Source: Joostella atrarenae (GTDB taxonomy: Bacteria > Bacteroidota > Bacteroidia > Flavobacteriales > Flavobacteriaceae). Taken from it: a stretch of 64,000 nucleotides of DNA. A program made the position numbers and the translations under genes. The stretch lies in the NCBI RefSeq assembly GCF_021764745.1, contig NZ_JAETXX010000001.1, forward strand, positions 1 to 64,000. The letters are read 5' to 3'. The notes beneath the pieces are model-generated. The model saw nothing but the letters and a program-made list of their open reading frames with translations, was not told the DNA's origin and searched no databases. Below, one piece after another: positions 34,399 through 44,485 of the stretch (position 1 is its first letter; each line of letters begins with the position of its first letter).

Positions 34399-34439
34399 AA
34401 TGCTCCAAATGTAACAAATTTAATTACATTTAGAGCATT
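34399..34439 (-). terminator. maeB terminator overlapping a ruvA promoter element
   Basis: AATGCTC (34399-34405) and AAATGTAA (34407-34414) pair with TTACATTT (34424-34431) and GAGCATT (34433-34439), with one mismatch. On the minus strand a TTTT run follows the stem. TACATTTG (34413-34406), an exact -7 match for ruvA, lies within the downstream arm. Confidence 0.7.
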
Positions 34440-34467
34440 TATTCTTACAATGAATTTATCTTCTTAT

Positions 34468-36756
34468 TTACATTGCTGCCTTTTGACGTTTTTCTTTTTC
34501 TTGAGCATCAACAACGGCAACCGCTGTCATATTCACTATTTCCTCAACTCCAGCACCTAATTGAAGAATATGTACTGGCTTTTTCATCCCTAATAAAATT
34601 GGCCCAATAGAATCCGCTTTATTTAACTCTTTCATTAACTTATAAGTAATGTTTGCTGAATCTAGGTTTGGAAAAATTAAAGTATTAACCTTTTTACCTG
34701 CTAATTTTGAAAAAGGAAATTTACTTTGAAGCAATTCTTTATTTAAAGCGAAATCTGACTGTAATTCTCCATCAACCAAAATATCTGGATAATGGCGATG
34801 TAAATATGCTACAGCATCACCTACTTTATTAGCTTTTTCATCTTTTGAAGATCCGAAGTTAGCATAAGAAAGCATGGCAATAACTGGCTCTATACCAAAC
34901 ATTCTTGCCGCAGTAGCTGTCATTTGTGCTATTTTCGCTAATTCTTTTGCTGTAGGATCTATATTTATAGACGTATCAGATAAGAACATTGGTCCACGTT
35001 CTGTAATCATAAGATTCACCGCAGCAACCTTACTAACTCCATTTGCTTTCCCGATAAGTTCAAGCATTGGACGTACAACTGTTGGATAAGCTCTAGAGTA
35101 ACCAGAAATTAAACAATCTGCATCGCCTTCATTTACCATCATTGCAGCAAAATAGTTACGATCACGCATTTTCTTTTCAGCATCGTAGAATGTTACTCCG
35201 TGGCGTTTTCTAGCCTCCCAATATTTCTTAGCGTATTTCTTCTTAGTATCGTTACATTCATCAGTCTTATTATCGATAATTAATACATCAGCATCAAAAT
35301 CGATTTCTTTCATCAACTCAAGAATTGTCTCTTTATTACCCAATAAAATCGGCTCTGCAATCCCTTCATCTAAAACAATCTGAGCTGCTTTTAGAATATC
35401 CAAATGGTCTGCTTCTGCAAAAACCACTTTCTTAGGATTTGTTTTAGCTCTATTATGTAATAGCCTTACTATTTTATTATCGTTTCCTAAGCGCTGTAAC
35501 AACTCCTCTTCATATTTAGCCCAATCTTCAATCGGCTCTTTTGCTACACCGCTATCCATAGCTGCTTTTGCTACAGCAGGAGGTACAGATGCTATAAGTC
35601 TAGGGTCAAAAGGTTTTGGAATTATATAATCTCTTCCAAAATTTAATCGTGTTTCTCCATAAGCAATATTTACCTGCTCTGGAACTGGCTCTTTTGCTAA
35701 TTCTGCTAATGCTTTTACAGCAGCCATCTTCATTTCTTCATTAATCTTTGTAGCACGAACATCTAAAGCTCCTCTAAAAATAAAAGGAAAACCAAGAACA
35801 TTATTCACCTGATTAGGATGGTCTGATCTACCTGTAGCCATAATAATATCCTCACGAGCATTCATCGCTACTTGGTAATCTATTTCTGGATCTGGATTCG
35901 CCATTGCAAAAACTATAGGGTCTTTTGCCATAGAATTTAGCATTTCTGGAGTCACAATATTTGCTATCGAAAGTCCGATAAAAACATCTGCATCAACCAA
36001 AGCCTCGTCTAAAGTATCTATCTTTCTATCGCAAGCAAACTCTAACTTCTCTACAGATAATGAATCTCTATCACTTCTAATCACCCCTTTACTATCTAGC
36101 ATTACGATGTTCTTAGGAGAAGCACCAAAGGCTTTATATAGACGCGTACAAGAAACCGCTGCAGCTCCCGCTCCACTAATTACGATTCTAACATCTTCTA
36201 TTTTCTTTTCTGCAAGCTCTAATGCATTTAACAATGCAGCAGCAGAAATAATTGCTGTTCCATGTTGATCATCGTGCATTACAGGAATATCTAACTCCTC
36301 TTTTAAACGACGTTCTATCTCAAAAGCTTCAGGAGCTTTAATATCTTCTAAATTAATCCCTCCAAAAGTAGGCGCTATTGTTTTTACAGTTTCGATAAAT
36401 TTATCGACATCTTTCGTATCGAGTTCAATATCCATCCCATCAATATCTGCAAAGATTTTAAAAAGCAACCCTTTACCTTCCATAACTGGTTTCGAAGCTT
36501 CTGGGCCTATATCTCCAAGTCCTAAAACTGCGGTTCCATTTGAGATTATGGCCACTAAATTACCTTTAGCAGTATATTTATATACATTGTCTTTATCTTT
36601 TGCTATTTCCAAGCAAGGTTCTGCAACACCTGGAGAATACGCTAATGCTAGATCTCTTTGTGTGGAATATTTCTTTGTTGGTACTATTTTAATCTTTCCT
36701 GGCTGTGGTTTCGCATGATATACCAAAGCCTCTCTTCTTCTGCTTTCTTTGCTCAT
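34468..36756 (-). CDS. maeB: NADP-dependent malic enzyme (malic enzyme-phosphotransacetylase fusion)
   Basis: A 762-residue MaeB-type protein. Residues about 1-430 are malic enzyme: YSPGVAEPCLEIAKD, LFKIFADIDGMDIELD, VMHDDQHGTAIISAAALLNA, and the nucleotide-binding ISGAGAAAVSCTRLY. Residues about 430-762 are a phosphotransacetylase-like domain with VNLMITERGPMFLSDTSIN. It decarboxylates malate to pyruvate with NADPH; the C-terminal domain is regulatory (acetyl-CoA sensing) in studied members. It has its own promoter region and a terminator. An exact TACCTTTG element lies at 36900-36907, leaving a leader of about 140 bp. Confidence 0.96.
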   Translation of the reverse strand: MSKESRRREALVYHAKPQPGKIKIVPTKKYSTQRDLALAYSPGVAEPCLEIAKDKDNVYKYTAKGNLVAIISNGTAVLGLGDIGPEASKPVMEGKGLLFKIFADIDGMDIELDTKDVDKFIETVKTIAPTFGGINLEDIKAPEAFEIERRLKEELDIPVMHDDQHGTAIISAAALLNALELAEKKIEDVRIVISGAGAAAVSCTRLYKAFGASPKNIVMLDSKGVIRSDRDSLSVEKLEFACDRKIDTLDEALVDADVFIGLSIANIVTPEMLNSMAKDPIVFAMANPDPEIDYQVAMNAREDIIMATGRSDHPNQVNNVLGFPFIFRGALDVRATKINEEMKMAAVKALAELAKEPVPEQVNIAYGETRLNFGRDYIIPKPFDPRLIASVPPAVAKAAMDSGVAKEPIEDWAKYEEELLQRLGNDNKIVRLLHNRAKTNPKKVVFAEADHLDILKAAQIVLDEGIAEPILLGNKETILELMKEIDFDADVLIIDNKTDECNDTKKKYAKKYWEARKRHGVTFYDAEKKMRDRNYFAAMMVNEGDADCLISGYSRAYPTVVRPMLELIGKANGVSKVAAVNLMITERGPMFLSDTSINIDPTAKELAKIAQMTATAARMFGIEPVIAMLSYANFGSSKDEKANKVGDAVAYLHRHYPDILVDGELQSDFALNKELLQSKFPFSKLAGKKVNTLIFPNLDSANITYKLMKELNKADSIGPILLGMKKPVHILQLGAGVEEIVNMTAVAVVDAQEKEKRQKAAM

Positions 36757-36899
36757 AATTGCTATTTTGTCCTACTAAATAGGTTAGTCTGTGTTAGTAT
36801 TAATAAGCTACAAAGAGCTTTATACAATTAAACGTTTACTATTAAAATGTATTTCCTCTAAAAAATAATTTATTATAACTAAGAGTTTATTTCTCTACA

Positions 36900-36907
36900 C
36901 AAAGGTA
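36900..36907 (-). promoter_or_regulatory. Candidate -7 element of maeB
   Basis: The minus strand reads TACCTTTG, an exact TAnnTTTG match in the gap after queG, 144 bp upstream of the maeB start. Confidence 0.4.
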
Positions 36908-36955
36908 TAAGAATTATAATCTATTTATTGTAACTAAAAGTGAAATGTTTTTCAC

Positions 36956-37891
36956 TTAATTTTTCTTACCATTTAAGAACTCTATATTCCTTTTTAAGCC
37001 TTCATATTTTGTACGTTTTACTGGAGATTTTCTGAAAATTTCCTGAAAAACATCTTTTGTTATCTCTTGCCATTCTTTTTTTGACATTGATAAAAGCTCG
37101 GGATTTGGATTAAATAACGGCTCATTATGTGGCTTTGAAAAGCGATTCCAAGGGCATACATCCTGACAGACATCACATCCAAACATCCAATCATCAAACT
37201 TTCCTGAAAAATCATTTGGAATCTCATCTTTTAACTCGATCGTAAAATAAGAAATACATTTACTCCCATCTACCACATACGGATTTGTAATCGCTTCCGT
37301 AGGACAAGCATCGATGCAAGCCGTGCAGCTGCCGCAATGATCGGTAACTGCCGTATCATATTCTAAATCTAAATCTACGATTAATTCAGCAATAAAAAAG
37401 AAAGAACCTACTTGCTTAGATAGCAAATTACTGTTTTTTCCGATCCATCCTAAACCACTTTTTGCAGCCCATGCTTTATCGAGTACAGGTGCGGAGTCTA
37501 CAAAAGCCCTTCCGCCAACATCACCGATTTCTTCTTGAATAAAATTTAATAACTGCTTTAATTTATCCTTTATTACAAAATGATAATCTGTTCCATAAGC
37601 GTACTTAGATATTTTTGGCGCCGTTGGATCTTTCTGAACTTCAGAGGGAAAATAATTCAGCAATAAAGATATTACAGATTTTGAGCCTTCAACCAAAATC
37701 CTAGGATCTAATCGCTTATCGAAATTATTCTCCATGTAGTGCATTTCCCCATTCATTCCTTTACGCAACCACTTCTCTAATCTTGGAGCTTCTTCTTCCA
37801 AGAAATCCGCTTTAGAAATTCCACATGACAAAAAGCCGAGGCGTTTTGCTTCAGCTTTTATAAGTGCGGTATGTTTTTCTGTGGAAGTCAA
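36956..37891 (-). CDS. queG: Epoxyqueuosine reductase QueG
   Basis: A 311-residue QueG, slightly shorter than E. coli's because it lacks the HEAT-like tail. Two ferredoxin-type cluster motifs are seen: [12 protein letters not shown] (Cys186, 189, 192, 196) and [11 protein letters not shown] (Cys239, 242, 246) with Cys212. The catalytic Asp132 region reads [14 protein letters not shown], and GLGWIGKN follows. It reduces epoxyqueuosine to queuosine in tRNA anticodons using cobalamin. It overlaps the P450 gene upstream by 4 bp (ATGA), an unexpected partner. Confidence 0.96.
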   Translation of the reverse strand: MTSTEKHTALIKAEAKRLGFLSCGISKADFLEEEAPRLEKWLRKGMNGEMHYMENNFDKRLDPRILVEGSKSVISLLLNYFPSEVQKDPTAPKISKYAYGTDYHFVIKDKLKQLLNFIQEEIGDVGGRAFVDSAPVLDKAWAAKSGLGWIGKNSNLLSKQVGSFFFIAELIVDLDLEYDTAVTDHCGSCTACIDACPTEAITNPYVVDGSKCISYFTIELKDEIPNDFSGKFDDWMFGCDVCQDVCPWNRFSKPHNEPLFNPNPELLSMSKKEWQEITKDVFQEIFRKSPVKRTKYEGLKRNIEFLNGKKN

Positions 37892-39225
37892 TTATCAATT
37901 CTTTCTTTAAAATAAATCGGGACTTTTATAGGTTTTAAGGAAATAAGCGGATTAATATCTATGCTTTCTATCGTTGTTGAAATTTCGTATTTCTTAAAAA
38001 TTTCTACTAAAACGAGGATCATCTCATACATCGCAAAGTTATTTCCAACACACATTCGCGGGCCAGCCCCAAAGGGATAGTAATATTCTGAATAATCTTT
38101 TTTGTCCATCTCTAAAAAGCGCTCAGGAATATAGGAATCTGGATCCTCCCAAAACTCTTCATTTCGTTGTAACTCATAAATAGACAACAAAACTAATGAG
38201 TTCTTTTTAAAAGAATGCCCTTCAATCTCATCATTTTCTTTTGCCACCCGATCAATAATATAAACTGGAGGATACAAACGCATCGCTTCCTCTATGCAAG
38301 CTTTTGCATAGGTAAGCTCTCCAAATACATCCCCTATATTATCATCATTAATAGTAACTTTTCTTATCTCGTTATATAATTTCTCTTGGACTTGAGGATT
38401 TTTAGCTAAAAGATACAATGTAAAACTGAGCGCATTCGCTGTAGTTTCATGGCCAGCCGTAAATAAAATTAAAACCTCATCTATTAATTGCCTCCTTGGC
38501 ATAGAAGTTCCATCTTCATATTTAGCATTTAATAGCATATCCAAAAGATCATTTTCTTCCTGATTAGACGCTATTCTTTCTTCAATAATAGTGTTTAGAA
38601 TCTCCCTTCCTTGTGCCGCATAGTTTAAATGCCTCTTTTTCATTCCTGAAATTGAAAACCACCATTGCAAGTATGGTTGTCGCATTTCTCTAATAACCAT
38701 CTGCTGATTCACCTCCGTAATATCTTGCAGCTTCGCCATTGGCTCACGGATATCTGATCTGCTAAAAAGTGATTTTGCTACCACCTGAAAAGCGAGATCT
38801 CCCATAAGAGGATAGATATCTGTAGTTGTATTTTTCTTTATCTGAAGTAATTCTTCGGAAATAGCTTGCTTTATAATATGTAGCAAACCTATGATCTTCT
38901 TTTTATGAAATGCTGGCTGAATCATTCTACGATGAACCAACCAATGATCAGCTTCGGAAGTTAATAATCCGTGACCTATATAATTTGCTAGATCGACCGT
39001 CTGTAAAGTAGACTTTTTATAATTGCTATGATTTTTCTGAAGTATATGTCGAATTATCTTTGCATTCTTAGTGAATATTACTGGAGCTCCATTTGGTGTT
39101 TTTACTAAGAATATGTCTCCTAATTCCTCAAAAATCTCTTCATGGAATGAGATTGGATTCTTTAGAATCCTTCGGGCATTTAATAACACCCGCCATTGTG
39201 GGACTTTAGGTAACTTATGCATCAA
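37888..39225 (-). CDS. Cytochrome P450
   Basis: A 445-residue soluble P450. The oxygen-activation helix has AGHETT (257-262), the ExxR motif is EAMR (313-316), and the heme-binding loop [10 protein letters not shown] (385-394) carries the axial Cys392. No membrane anchor is present, as usual for bacterial members. The sequence style (CYP4/CYP102-like, with [17 protein letters not shown]) suggests a fatty-acid or terpenoid hydroxylase, but the substrate cannot be read from the sequence. It lies between ruvB and queG; no dedicated ferredoxin gene is adjacent. Confidence 0.95.
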   Translation of the reverse strand: MMHKLPKVPQWRVLLNARRILKNPISFHEEIFEELGDIFLVKTPNGAPVIFTKNAKIIRHILQKNHSNYKKSTLQTVDLANYIGHGLLTSEADHWLVHRRMIQPAFHKKKIIGLLHIIKQAISEELLQIKKNTTTDIYPLMGDLAFQVVAKSLFSRSDIREPMAKLQDITEVNQQMVIREMRQPYLQWWFSISGMKKRHLNYAAQGREILNTIIEERIASNQEENDLLDMLLNAKYEDGTSMPRRQLIDEVLILFTAGHETTANALSFTLYLLAKNPQVQEKLYNEIRKVTINDDNIGDVFGELTYAKACIEEAMRLYPPVYIIDRVAKENDEIEGHSFKKNSLVLLSIYELQRNEEFWEDPDSYIPERFLEMDKKDYSEYYYPFGAGPRMCVGNNFAMYEMILVLVEIFKKYEISTTIESIDINPLISLKPIKVPIYFKERIDN

Positions 39226-39256
39226 ACTAATTTATTAAAGTTAATACCTCCAGTTT

Positions 39257-40279
39257 CTAGAACAAACCGCCTTGAATTCCTCCTTTTACTCTCCCCAAAT
39301 GTTTATAGGCTAACTCTGTTACTTCTCTTCCTCTTGGCGTTCTATGGATAAAGCCTTGTTGTATTAAAAAAGGTTCATACACTTCTTCAATAGTTTCTGC
39401 ACTTTCAGAAACTGCGGTAGCAAGAGTTGTAATTCCTACAGGGCCGCCCTTAAATTTATCAATAATAGTGATTAGAATCTTATTATCCATTTCATCCAAA
39501 CCAAAAGCATCTACATTAAGTGCTTTAAGTCCAAACTTAGAAATTTCAATATCTATTTTCCCATTTCCTTTAATCTGAGCAAAATCGCGAATTCTACGTA
39601 GTAATGCATTTGCAATACGTGGAGTTCCTCGGCTACGGCCAGCTATTTCTATAGCTGCTTCCATGGAAATAGGAACTTTTAAAATCTGCGCACTCCTTTG
39701 CACAATATCAGCTAATAATTCGGTAGAATAATATTGAAGACGACTACTAATTCCAAATCTAGCTCGCATTGGAGCTGTTAACAACCCAGAACGTGTGGTA
39801 GCTCCAATAAGCGTAAAAGGATTAAGATTTATCTGTACAGTCCTAGCATTAGGACCGCTTTCAATCATAATATCAATCTTATAATCTTCCATTGCAGAAT
39901 ACAAATACTCCTCTACAATAGGACTCAATCTATGAATTTCATCTATAAAAAGCACATCACGCTCTTCAAGATTTGTAAGCAACCCTGCCAAATCTCCAGG
40001 CTTATCTAAAACTGGCCCAGAAGTAACTTTTATTCCTACTCCAAGCTCATTGGCCAATATATGTGCCAATGTAGTTTTTCCCAATCCAGGAGGTCCATGA
40101 AATAAGGTGTGATCTAAAGCTTCTGATCTTAAATTTGCAGCTTGCACAAAAACCGTTAAGTTTTCTAGCACTTGGTCTTGACCTGCAAAATCATCAAAAC
40201 TGAGAGGTCTTAATGCCTTTTCAATATCAACTTCTTCTGGAGAAAGATGGTCGTCTGTAGGGTCTAAATATTCATTCAT
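39257..40279 (-). CDS. ruvB: Holliday junction branch migration ATPase RuvB
   Basis: A 340-residue RuvB with Walker A GPPGLGKT (62-69), Walker B FIDE (111-114), sensor GATTR (159-163), an arginine finger in [13 protein letters not shown], and the C-terminal winged helix ([30 protein letters not shown]). As a hexamer it pumps DNA through RuvA-bound junctions. It is the first gene of a string with the P450 and queG genes (31 bp and -4 bp gaps). A TATCTTTG element lies 6 bp before the start. Confidence 0.97.
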   Translation of the reverse strand: MNEYLDPTDDHLSPEEVDIEKALRPLSFDDFAGQDQVLENLTVFVQAANLRSEALDHTLFHGPPGLGKTTLAHILANELGVGIKVTSGPVLDKPGDLAGLLTNLEERDVLFIDEIHRLSPIVEEYLYSAMEDYKIDIMIESGPNARTVQINLNPFTLIGATTRSGLLTAPMRARFGISSRLQYYSTELLADIVQRSAQILKVPISMEAAIEIAGRSRGTPRIANALLRRIRDFAQIKGNGKIDIEISKFGLKALNVDAFGLDEMDNKILITIIDKFKGGPVGITTLATAVSESAETIEEVYEPFLIQQGFIHRTPRGREVTELAYKHLGRVKGGIQGGLF

Positions 40280-40285
40280 AGATTA

Positions 40286-40293
40286 CAAAGATA
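40286..40293 (-). promoter_or_regulatory. -7 element of ruvB
   Basis: The minus strand reads TATCTTTG, an exact TAnnTTTG match, 6 bp upstream of the start codon, which would give an almost leaderless mRNA. Confidence 0.45.
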
Positions 40294-40384
40294 AAACAAA
40301 AGGAGCTACTATCTACCAACTCGATATCAAGTTATAAATAGGTTAAATTTTATTTTCCCGATATAGAAATTTGTAATTTTAAGT

Positions 40385-42643
40385 ATGAAAAAAACCGAAT
40401 ACACCGCCGCGATTATAAAATACATCCCATTTTTATATGTTATCTGGTCTGATGAATTATTATCGCCTTCTGAAATTTCCATTTTCAAAAAAGCGATTTC
40501 CTCAGACATAATTTCTGAAGATGATAAATCTTTACTTGAAAAGTGGATTGATCCTAACAATGAACCTCCATCTGATATTATTAGATCTTGGAAAACCATG
40601 ATTGATGAATCGGGGTTGAAATTAGTAGAAAGTGATCCTTATCCATTAACTTATTTCAGCATGCGATTGGCTAATAACAATCAGGATACAAATATTGCTG
40701 ATGAGAGTCTAAAATATATCGAGATAAACTTAGGTATTCAACCAAATCACTATCATCATCTTTTTGATATAAAAATTGAAGCTGCTAGCGGAGCCACTTT
40801 TTATTCAGCAGAAAAAATAGACGCTCTATTAAAAGGAGATCATGCGGCACATATAGACACTTTCAGAAATATTTTGAATAACCCTATTTTCGACTTTAAA
40901 ATTATTCGTGATAAAGAGAAGTTTAGAAATAATGTTTTAGAACAAGTAAAATATCTTGCAGAAAAGGGATATGGAGCCATGGCATATGGTAAAGAATACG
41001 GTGGAATTGACGATATGCCTACCTACGCTAATATTTTTGAGAACCTTATGTTCGTAGATGGAAGTCTTACCATAAAATTTGGAGTTCAATTTGGACTGTT
41101 TGGTGGTAGCGTACAAAACCTAGGTACAAAAAAGCATCACGATAAATATTTAAAAGATATAGGAACGGCAGATCTTTTAGGCTGTTTTGCTATGACTGAA
41201 ACCAGACACGGTTCGAATGTAAGAGGTGTAAAAACCACTGCCACTTACATAAAAGAAAGAGATGTTATTGTTATTGATACTCCTGGAGAAAATGACAACA
41301 AAGAATACATTGGAAACGCATTGCATTCTGAAATGGCGACTGTATTCGCCCAACTTATTGTAAACGGAAAAAATGAAGGAGTACATGCTATCTTAGTTAG
41401 AGTTAGAGATACTAACGGAAATCTAGAATCAGGAGTTCGGATTGAAGATAATGGCTATAAACTAGGATTGAATGGCGTTGATAATGGAAAGATTTGGTTT
41501 TCTAATGTAGAAGTTCCTAGAGAAAACCTATTGAATAAATATGGCGACATTGATAATGACGGGAACTACACTTCCCCTATTGAAAATCCAAACAAGCGAT
41601 TTTTCACCATGCTTGGAACATTAGTAGGCGGTAGAATATGCGTTGCCAAAAGTGGGTTAAGCGGTGCAAAAAAAGCACTTGCTATTGCTGTAAAATATGC
41701 GCTACAAAGAAGACAATTTAATAGCAGTGAAAAAATCCAAGAGGATTTAATAATGGATTACCCTACGCATCAGCTTAGACTCATTAAACCTCTTGCTAAA
41801 ACTTATGTTTACCATACTGTTTTAGAAAAACTCATTAAAGAGTATGCTAATTCTAAAGACAATGAACGAAGAGAAATAGAAACTAAGGCAGCAGCCTTAA
41901 AATCCTCTATTACATGGTTTGCAAATAATACTATCCAAGAATGTAGAGAAGCTTGTGGCGGGAAAGGGTATTTAATAGAAAACAAAATCCCTCATATAAA
42001 AGGAGATGTTGATATTTTTACCACTTTTGAAGGTGACAATACAGTTTTGATTCAATTAGCAGCTAAAGGAATTCTAACCAATTTTAAAACAGAATTTAAT
42101 AGTGATAACTTTATGGATGTGTTAAAATATCTAGGCACTAATGTCTCCGATAAATTAATAACTATAAATCCTATTTTTACTAATAAAACAGATAAAGAAC
42201 ATCTTTACGACATCGAGTTTCACAAAGAAGCCCTAGCGTATAGAACTCGAAGGCTTACATTTTCTGCCGCATCGAGAATTCAAAAATACCTAAAGAAAGG
42301 TATCCCTTCTTATCAAGCATTTTTAAAAACACAAACACATCTTGTAGCATTAGGAAGTTCCTACAGTGAAGAGTTATCTTATAATGAGTTTTTAAACTTT
42401 ACGGATACCATAAAAGATGAAGAAATGAAATTCCTTTTTAGAAAACTAGGATCTTTGTTTGCGCTAAGTGAAATAAACGAACATGCAGCTTGGTATTTAG
42501 AACATGGATATATAAGCGCCAATAAATCTAAAGCCATAAGGAAACAAGTGGAACGATTGTGTTCTGAACTAAGACCACATGTAAACACGTTAGTGGACGG
42601 TTTCGGAATCCCTAAGAATTGTATCGCTACTCCGATAACATAA
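40385..42643 (+). CDS. Acyl-CoA dehydrogenase/oxidase with TerB-like N-terminal extension
   Basis: A 752-residue protein. The first 110 residues are helical and acidic; the YIPFLYVIWSDELLSPSE block resembles TerB-like domains. The acyl-CoA dehydrogenase core follows: FAMTETRHGSNV (268-279) at the FAD site, the middle beta domain, and the C-terminal helical domain with RRQFNSSEKIQEDLIMDYPTHQ and CGGKGYLIENKIPHIKGD. The last 150 residues resemble acyl-CoA oxidase tails. It should oxidise fatty acyl-CoA at the alpha-beta bond; whether it passes electrons to ETF or oxygen is open. A single-gene unit. Confidence 0.9.
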   Translation: MKKTEYTAAIIKYIPFLYVIWSDELLSPSEISIFKKAISSDIISEDDKSLLEKWIDPNNEPPSDIIRSWKTMIDESGLKLVESDPYPLTYFSMRLANNNQDTNIADESLKYIEINLGIQPNHYHHLFDIKIEAASGATFYSAEKIDALLKGDHAAHIDTFRNILNNPIFDFKIIRDKEKFRNNVLEQVKYLAEKGYGAMAYGKEYGGIDDMPTYANIFENLMFVDGSLTIKFGVQFGLFGGSVQNLGTKKHHDKYLKDIGTADLLGCFAMTETRHGSNVRGVKTTATYIKERDVIVIDTPGENDNKEYIGNALHSEMATVFAQLIVNGKNEGVHAILVRVRDTNGNLESGVRIEDNGYKLGLNGVDNGKIWFSNVEVPRENLLNKYGDIDNDGNYTSPIENPNKRFFTMLGTLVGGRICVAKSGLSGAKKALAIAVKYALQRRQFNSSEKIQEDLIMDYPTHQLRLIKPLAKTYVYHTVLEKLIKEYANSKDNERREIETKAAALKSSITWFANNTIQECREACGGKGYLIENKIPHIKGDVDIFTTFEGDNTVLIQLAAKGILTNFKTEFNSDNFMDVLKYLGTNVSDKLITINPIFTNKTDKEHLYDIEFHKEALAYRTRRLTFSAASRIQKYLKKGIPSYQAFLKTQTHLVALGSSYSEELSYNEFLNFTDTIKDEEMKFLFRKLGSLFALSEINEHAAWYLEHGYISANKSKAIRKQVERLCSELRPHVNTLVDGFGIPKNCIATPIT

Positions 42644-42647
42644 ACAA

Positions 42648-42681
42648 AAAATGAGGTTTTGGAATTCCAAAACCTCATTTT
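42648..42681. terminator. Perfect 34-bp palindromic terminator
   Basis: A perfect palindrome with 17-bp arms centred on AATT at 42663-42666. It lies 5 bp after the acyl-CoA dehydrogenase stop and faces the end of the DUF3332 gene, so it can stop transcription from both sides. Confidence 0.85.
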
Positions 42682-42726
42682 ATATAATTGTACTTTATAG
42701 GGATAAACCCAATTAGCACTTATAAT

Positions 42727-43314
42727 TTAGTCTTCTAAAGAAGCAACCATTGCATCACTATAGTTACAAGCAACTTTTTCTTGTAAATAAGCTACAGCTT
42801 CTGCTCTTGGAGTAGCTGGATCTATTTTAACTTCTTCTCCATTAGGAAGATTTACAATGTATAAACCATCTTTGAAAGAAGAAAGTTCGATCACCTCTCC
42901 ATCAGCTTTAATTGCATTCCATGATTTCTCAGAAGGCTTGTAAACTAAATCTACATTTTCTCCTTTTTTAGGACCTTCAATAACAGAAACCTGCATTCTA
43001 TTTTTAGTCGCTGTCAATTCGTAAGTATTACCGTCTCTTTCAACAATCTGAGTTTCTGACTCTCCCTCTTGCATTGCGATTGGGTTAGAACCTGTCCAGA
43101 ATTCGATTACGTTAAAGATAATTGCATCACCTAAAAAGAATAAACCGTAAACTGGAATAATGTTAAGTCCCCAAAAGATAAGGTTATTTACAAATTTATT
43201 CCCTGTTACTCCTTGATTCCAATCTTTCAAGTTATTAAAAGCACTAAAAGACCCTAAACAACTTGAACATAAAATAGTAAGTGCTAATGCACCAGAAATG
43301 ACAACTTTTTTCAT
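42727..43314 (-). CDS. DUF3332 family protein
   Basis: A 195-residue protein matching DUF3332. It has a signal (MKKVVISGALALTILCSSC, with Cys16 or Cys19 as possible lipidation sites), then SFSAFNNLKDWNQGVTGNKFVNNLIFWGLNIIPVYGLFFLGDAIIFNVIEFW, with two hydrophobic segments, and a soluble C-terminal domain of about 110 residues made of short strands. The function of the family is unknown; it is widespread in Bacteroidota and Vibrio. It is transcribed alone. Confidence 0.85.
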   Translation of the reverse strand: MKKVVISGALALTILCSSCLGSFSAFNNLKDWNQGVTGNKFVNNLIFWGLNIIPVYGLFFLGDAIIFNVIEFWTGSNPIAMQEGESETQIVERDGNTYELTATKNRMQVSVIEGPKKGENVDLVYKPSEKSWNAIKADGEVIELSSFKDGLYIVNLPNGEEVKIDPATPRAEAVAYLQEKVACNYSDAMVASLED

Positions 43315-43382
43315 GATAAAAAAATTTTTGATTATTAGTTATATCTAATTTATTAATAAAATTATAAATAACCCTATTTTTT

Positions 43383-44390
43383 TTATAGTAATTTTCCTAA
43401 GTCAAAAAAGAAAAAATTCTGTTCATCATTCATTGCTACAAATAATCCGCTTTTAAAAGTATCATTTAAAGGTGTTGTTACCGCTTCACACCCATCAGTC
43501 TCTTTAGTACTTAAATTCAATTCTTTAACAAACTCCAACGTGTTTTTATCAAAAAACACAAAGCTATGTTTTTGCTGATTTGAAGCAATTATATAATCCT
43601 TCCCGCTCACACCATTTACAAGGCAAAGTCCCTCTATATCGTCTAGAAAATATTCACCTCCAAAAGCTGCTAATTCCTCATTTCCATTTTTTGGCTCTGC
43701 ATAATACTTACGGATTCCGAAGCCTTCATCAGAATAATAAACTAATCCCTCTTTATCATCCACAACAATAGCTTCAATTTCTTTCTTTCCACTAAATTTT
43801 CCGAACTTTCTAACAAGCTCCGTTTTCACTCCTTTTTTATCAGCTTTAAGCAAATATTGATATAAATAACCTTCCAACGGCCCAGTTTTTCTACCTACAA
43901 TGGCATACATATTACCATTAACAGCCGAATGATAAAGACTAATTCCCATTGGTAAGTTATGCTCAGGCTCTTTAGCATCCGTAAATACTGGAAAACCTCC
44001 ACCATCTAGCGGCTTCATATCTGGAACTGAAAACAATCTTATTTGCTGACGTTCTCGTTCAGTAAAAGCTATAATATCTACCGTTGTAGAATCGTTCAGC
44101 TTAAAATCGTAACGTACATCTACATTATTTGGACGCTTAAGACCTCTTATTGTTTTATTTTCTATCACCTTCCCTTGTAAATCGAAAGCATAAATTGCAC
44201 CGTCCGTATCTTTATCCGTACCAAAAACAATACTTTCAGAAGGATTCTTTTTATTTACCCATATTGCAGGATCATCGGTATCATGCAACGTGTTCTCTGT
44301 TATTACATCTGGAGATATAGGAGGTAAGTTATTTTTCTTGCATGCTGAGATTGTAACAGCCAATACTGCTAGATATTTATATAGTTTCAT
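43383..44390 (-). CDS. Beta-propeller phytase, lipoprotein
   Basis: A 335-residue 3-phytase of the beta-propeller class. A lipoprotein signal ends SACKKN (Cys17). Blades carry family motifs: HDTDDPAIWVNKKNP near the N terminus, SIVFGTDKDTDGAIYAFDLQG, RPNNVDVRYDF, EIEAIVVDDKEGLVYYSDEGFGI and DIEGLCLV. The many Asp/Glu residues bind the calcium and phosphate sites. It removes phosphates from phytate at the cell surface. It is encoded 95 bp after a large TonB-dependent receptor on the same strand, which probably imports the product or substrate. Confidence 0.93.
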   Translation of the reverse strand: MKLYKYLAVLAVTISACKKNNLPPISPDVITENTLHDTDDPAIWVNKKNPSESIVFGTDKDTDGAIYAFDLQGKVIENKTIRGLKRPNNVDVRYDFKLNDSTTVDIIAFTERERQQIRLFSVPDMKPLDGGGFPVFTDAKEPEHNLPMGISLYHSAVNGNMYAIVGRKTGPLEGYLYQYLLKADKKGVKTELVRKFGKFSGKKEIEAIVVDDKEGLVYYSDEGFGIRKYYAEPKNGNEELAAFGGEYFLDDIEGLCLVNGVSGKDYIIASNQQKHSFVFFDKNTLEFVKELNLSTKETDGCEAVTTPLNDTFKSGLFVAMNDEQNFFFFDLGKLL

Positions 44391-44485
44391 ATTATAGTTT
44401 TTTATAATTCAGAAGGAAGCAATCTTTAGAAGTAGTTTGGAATTAAAATCAAAAAGACTGCTCCTATCTGAAAATTTGTTCTTAA

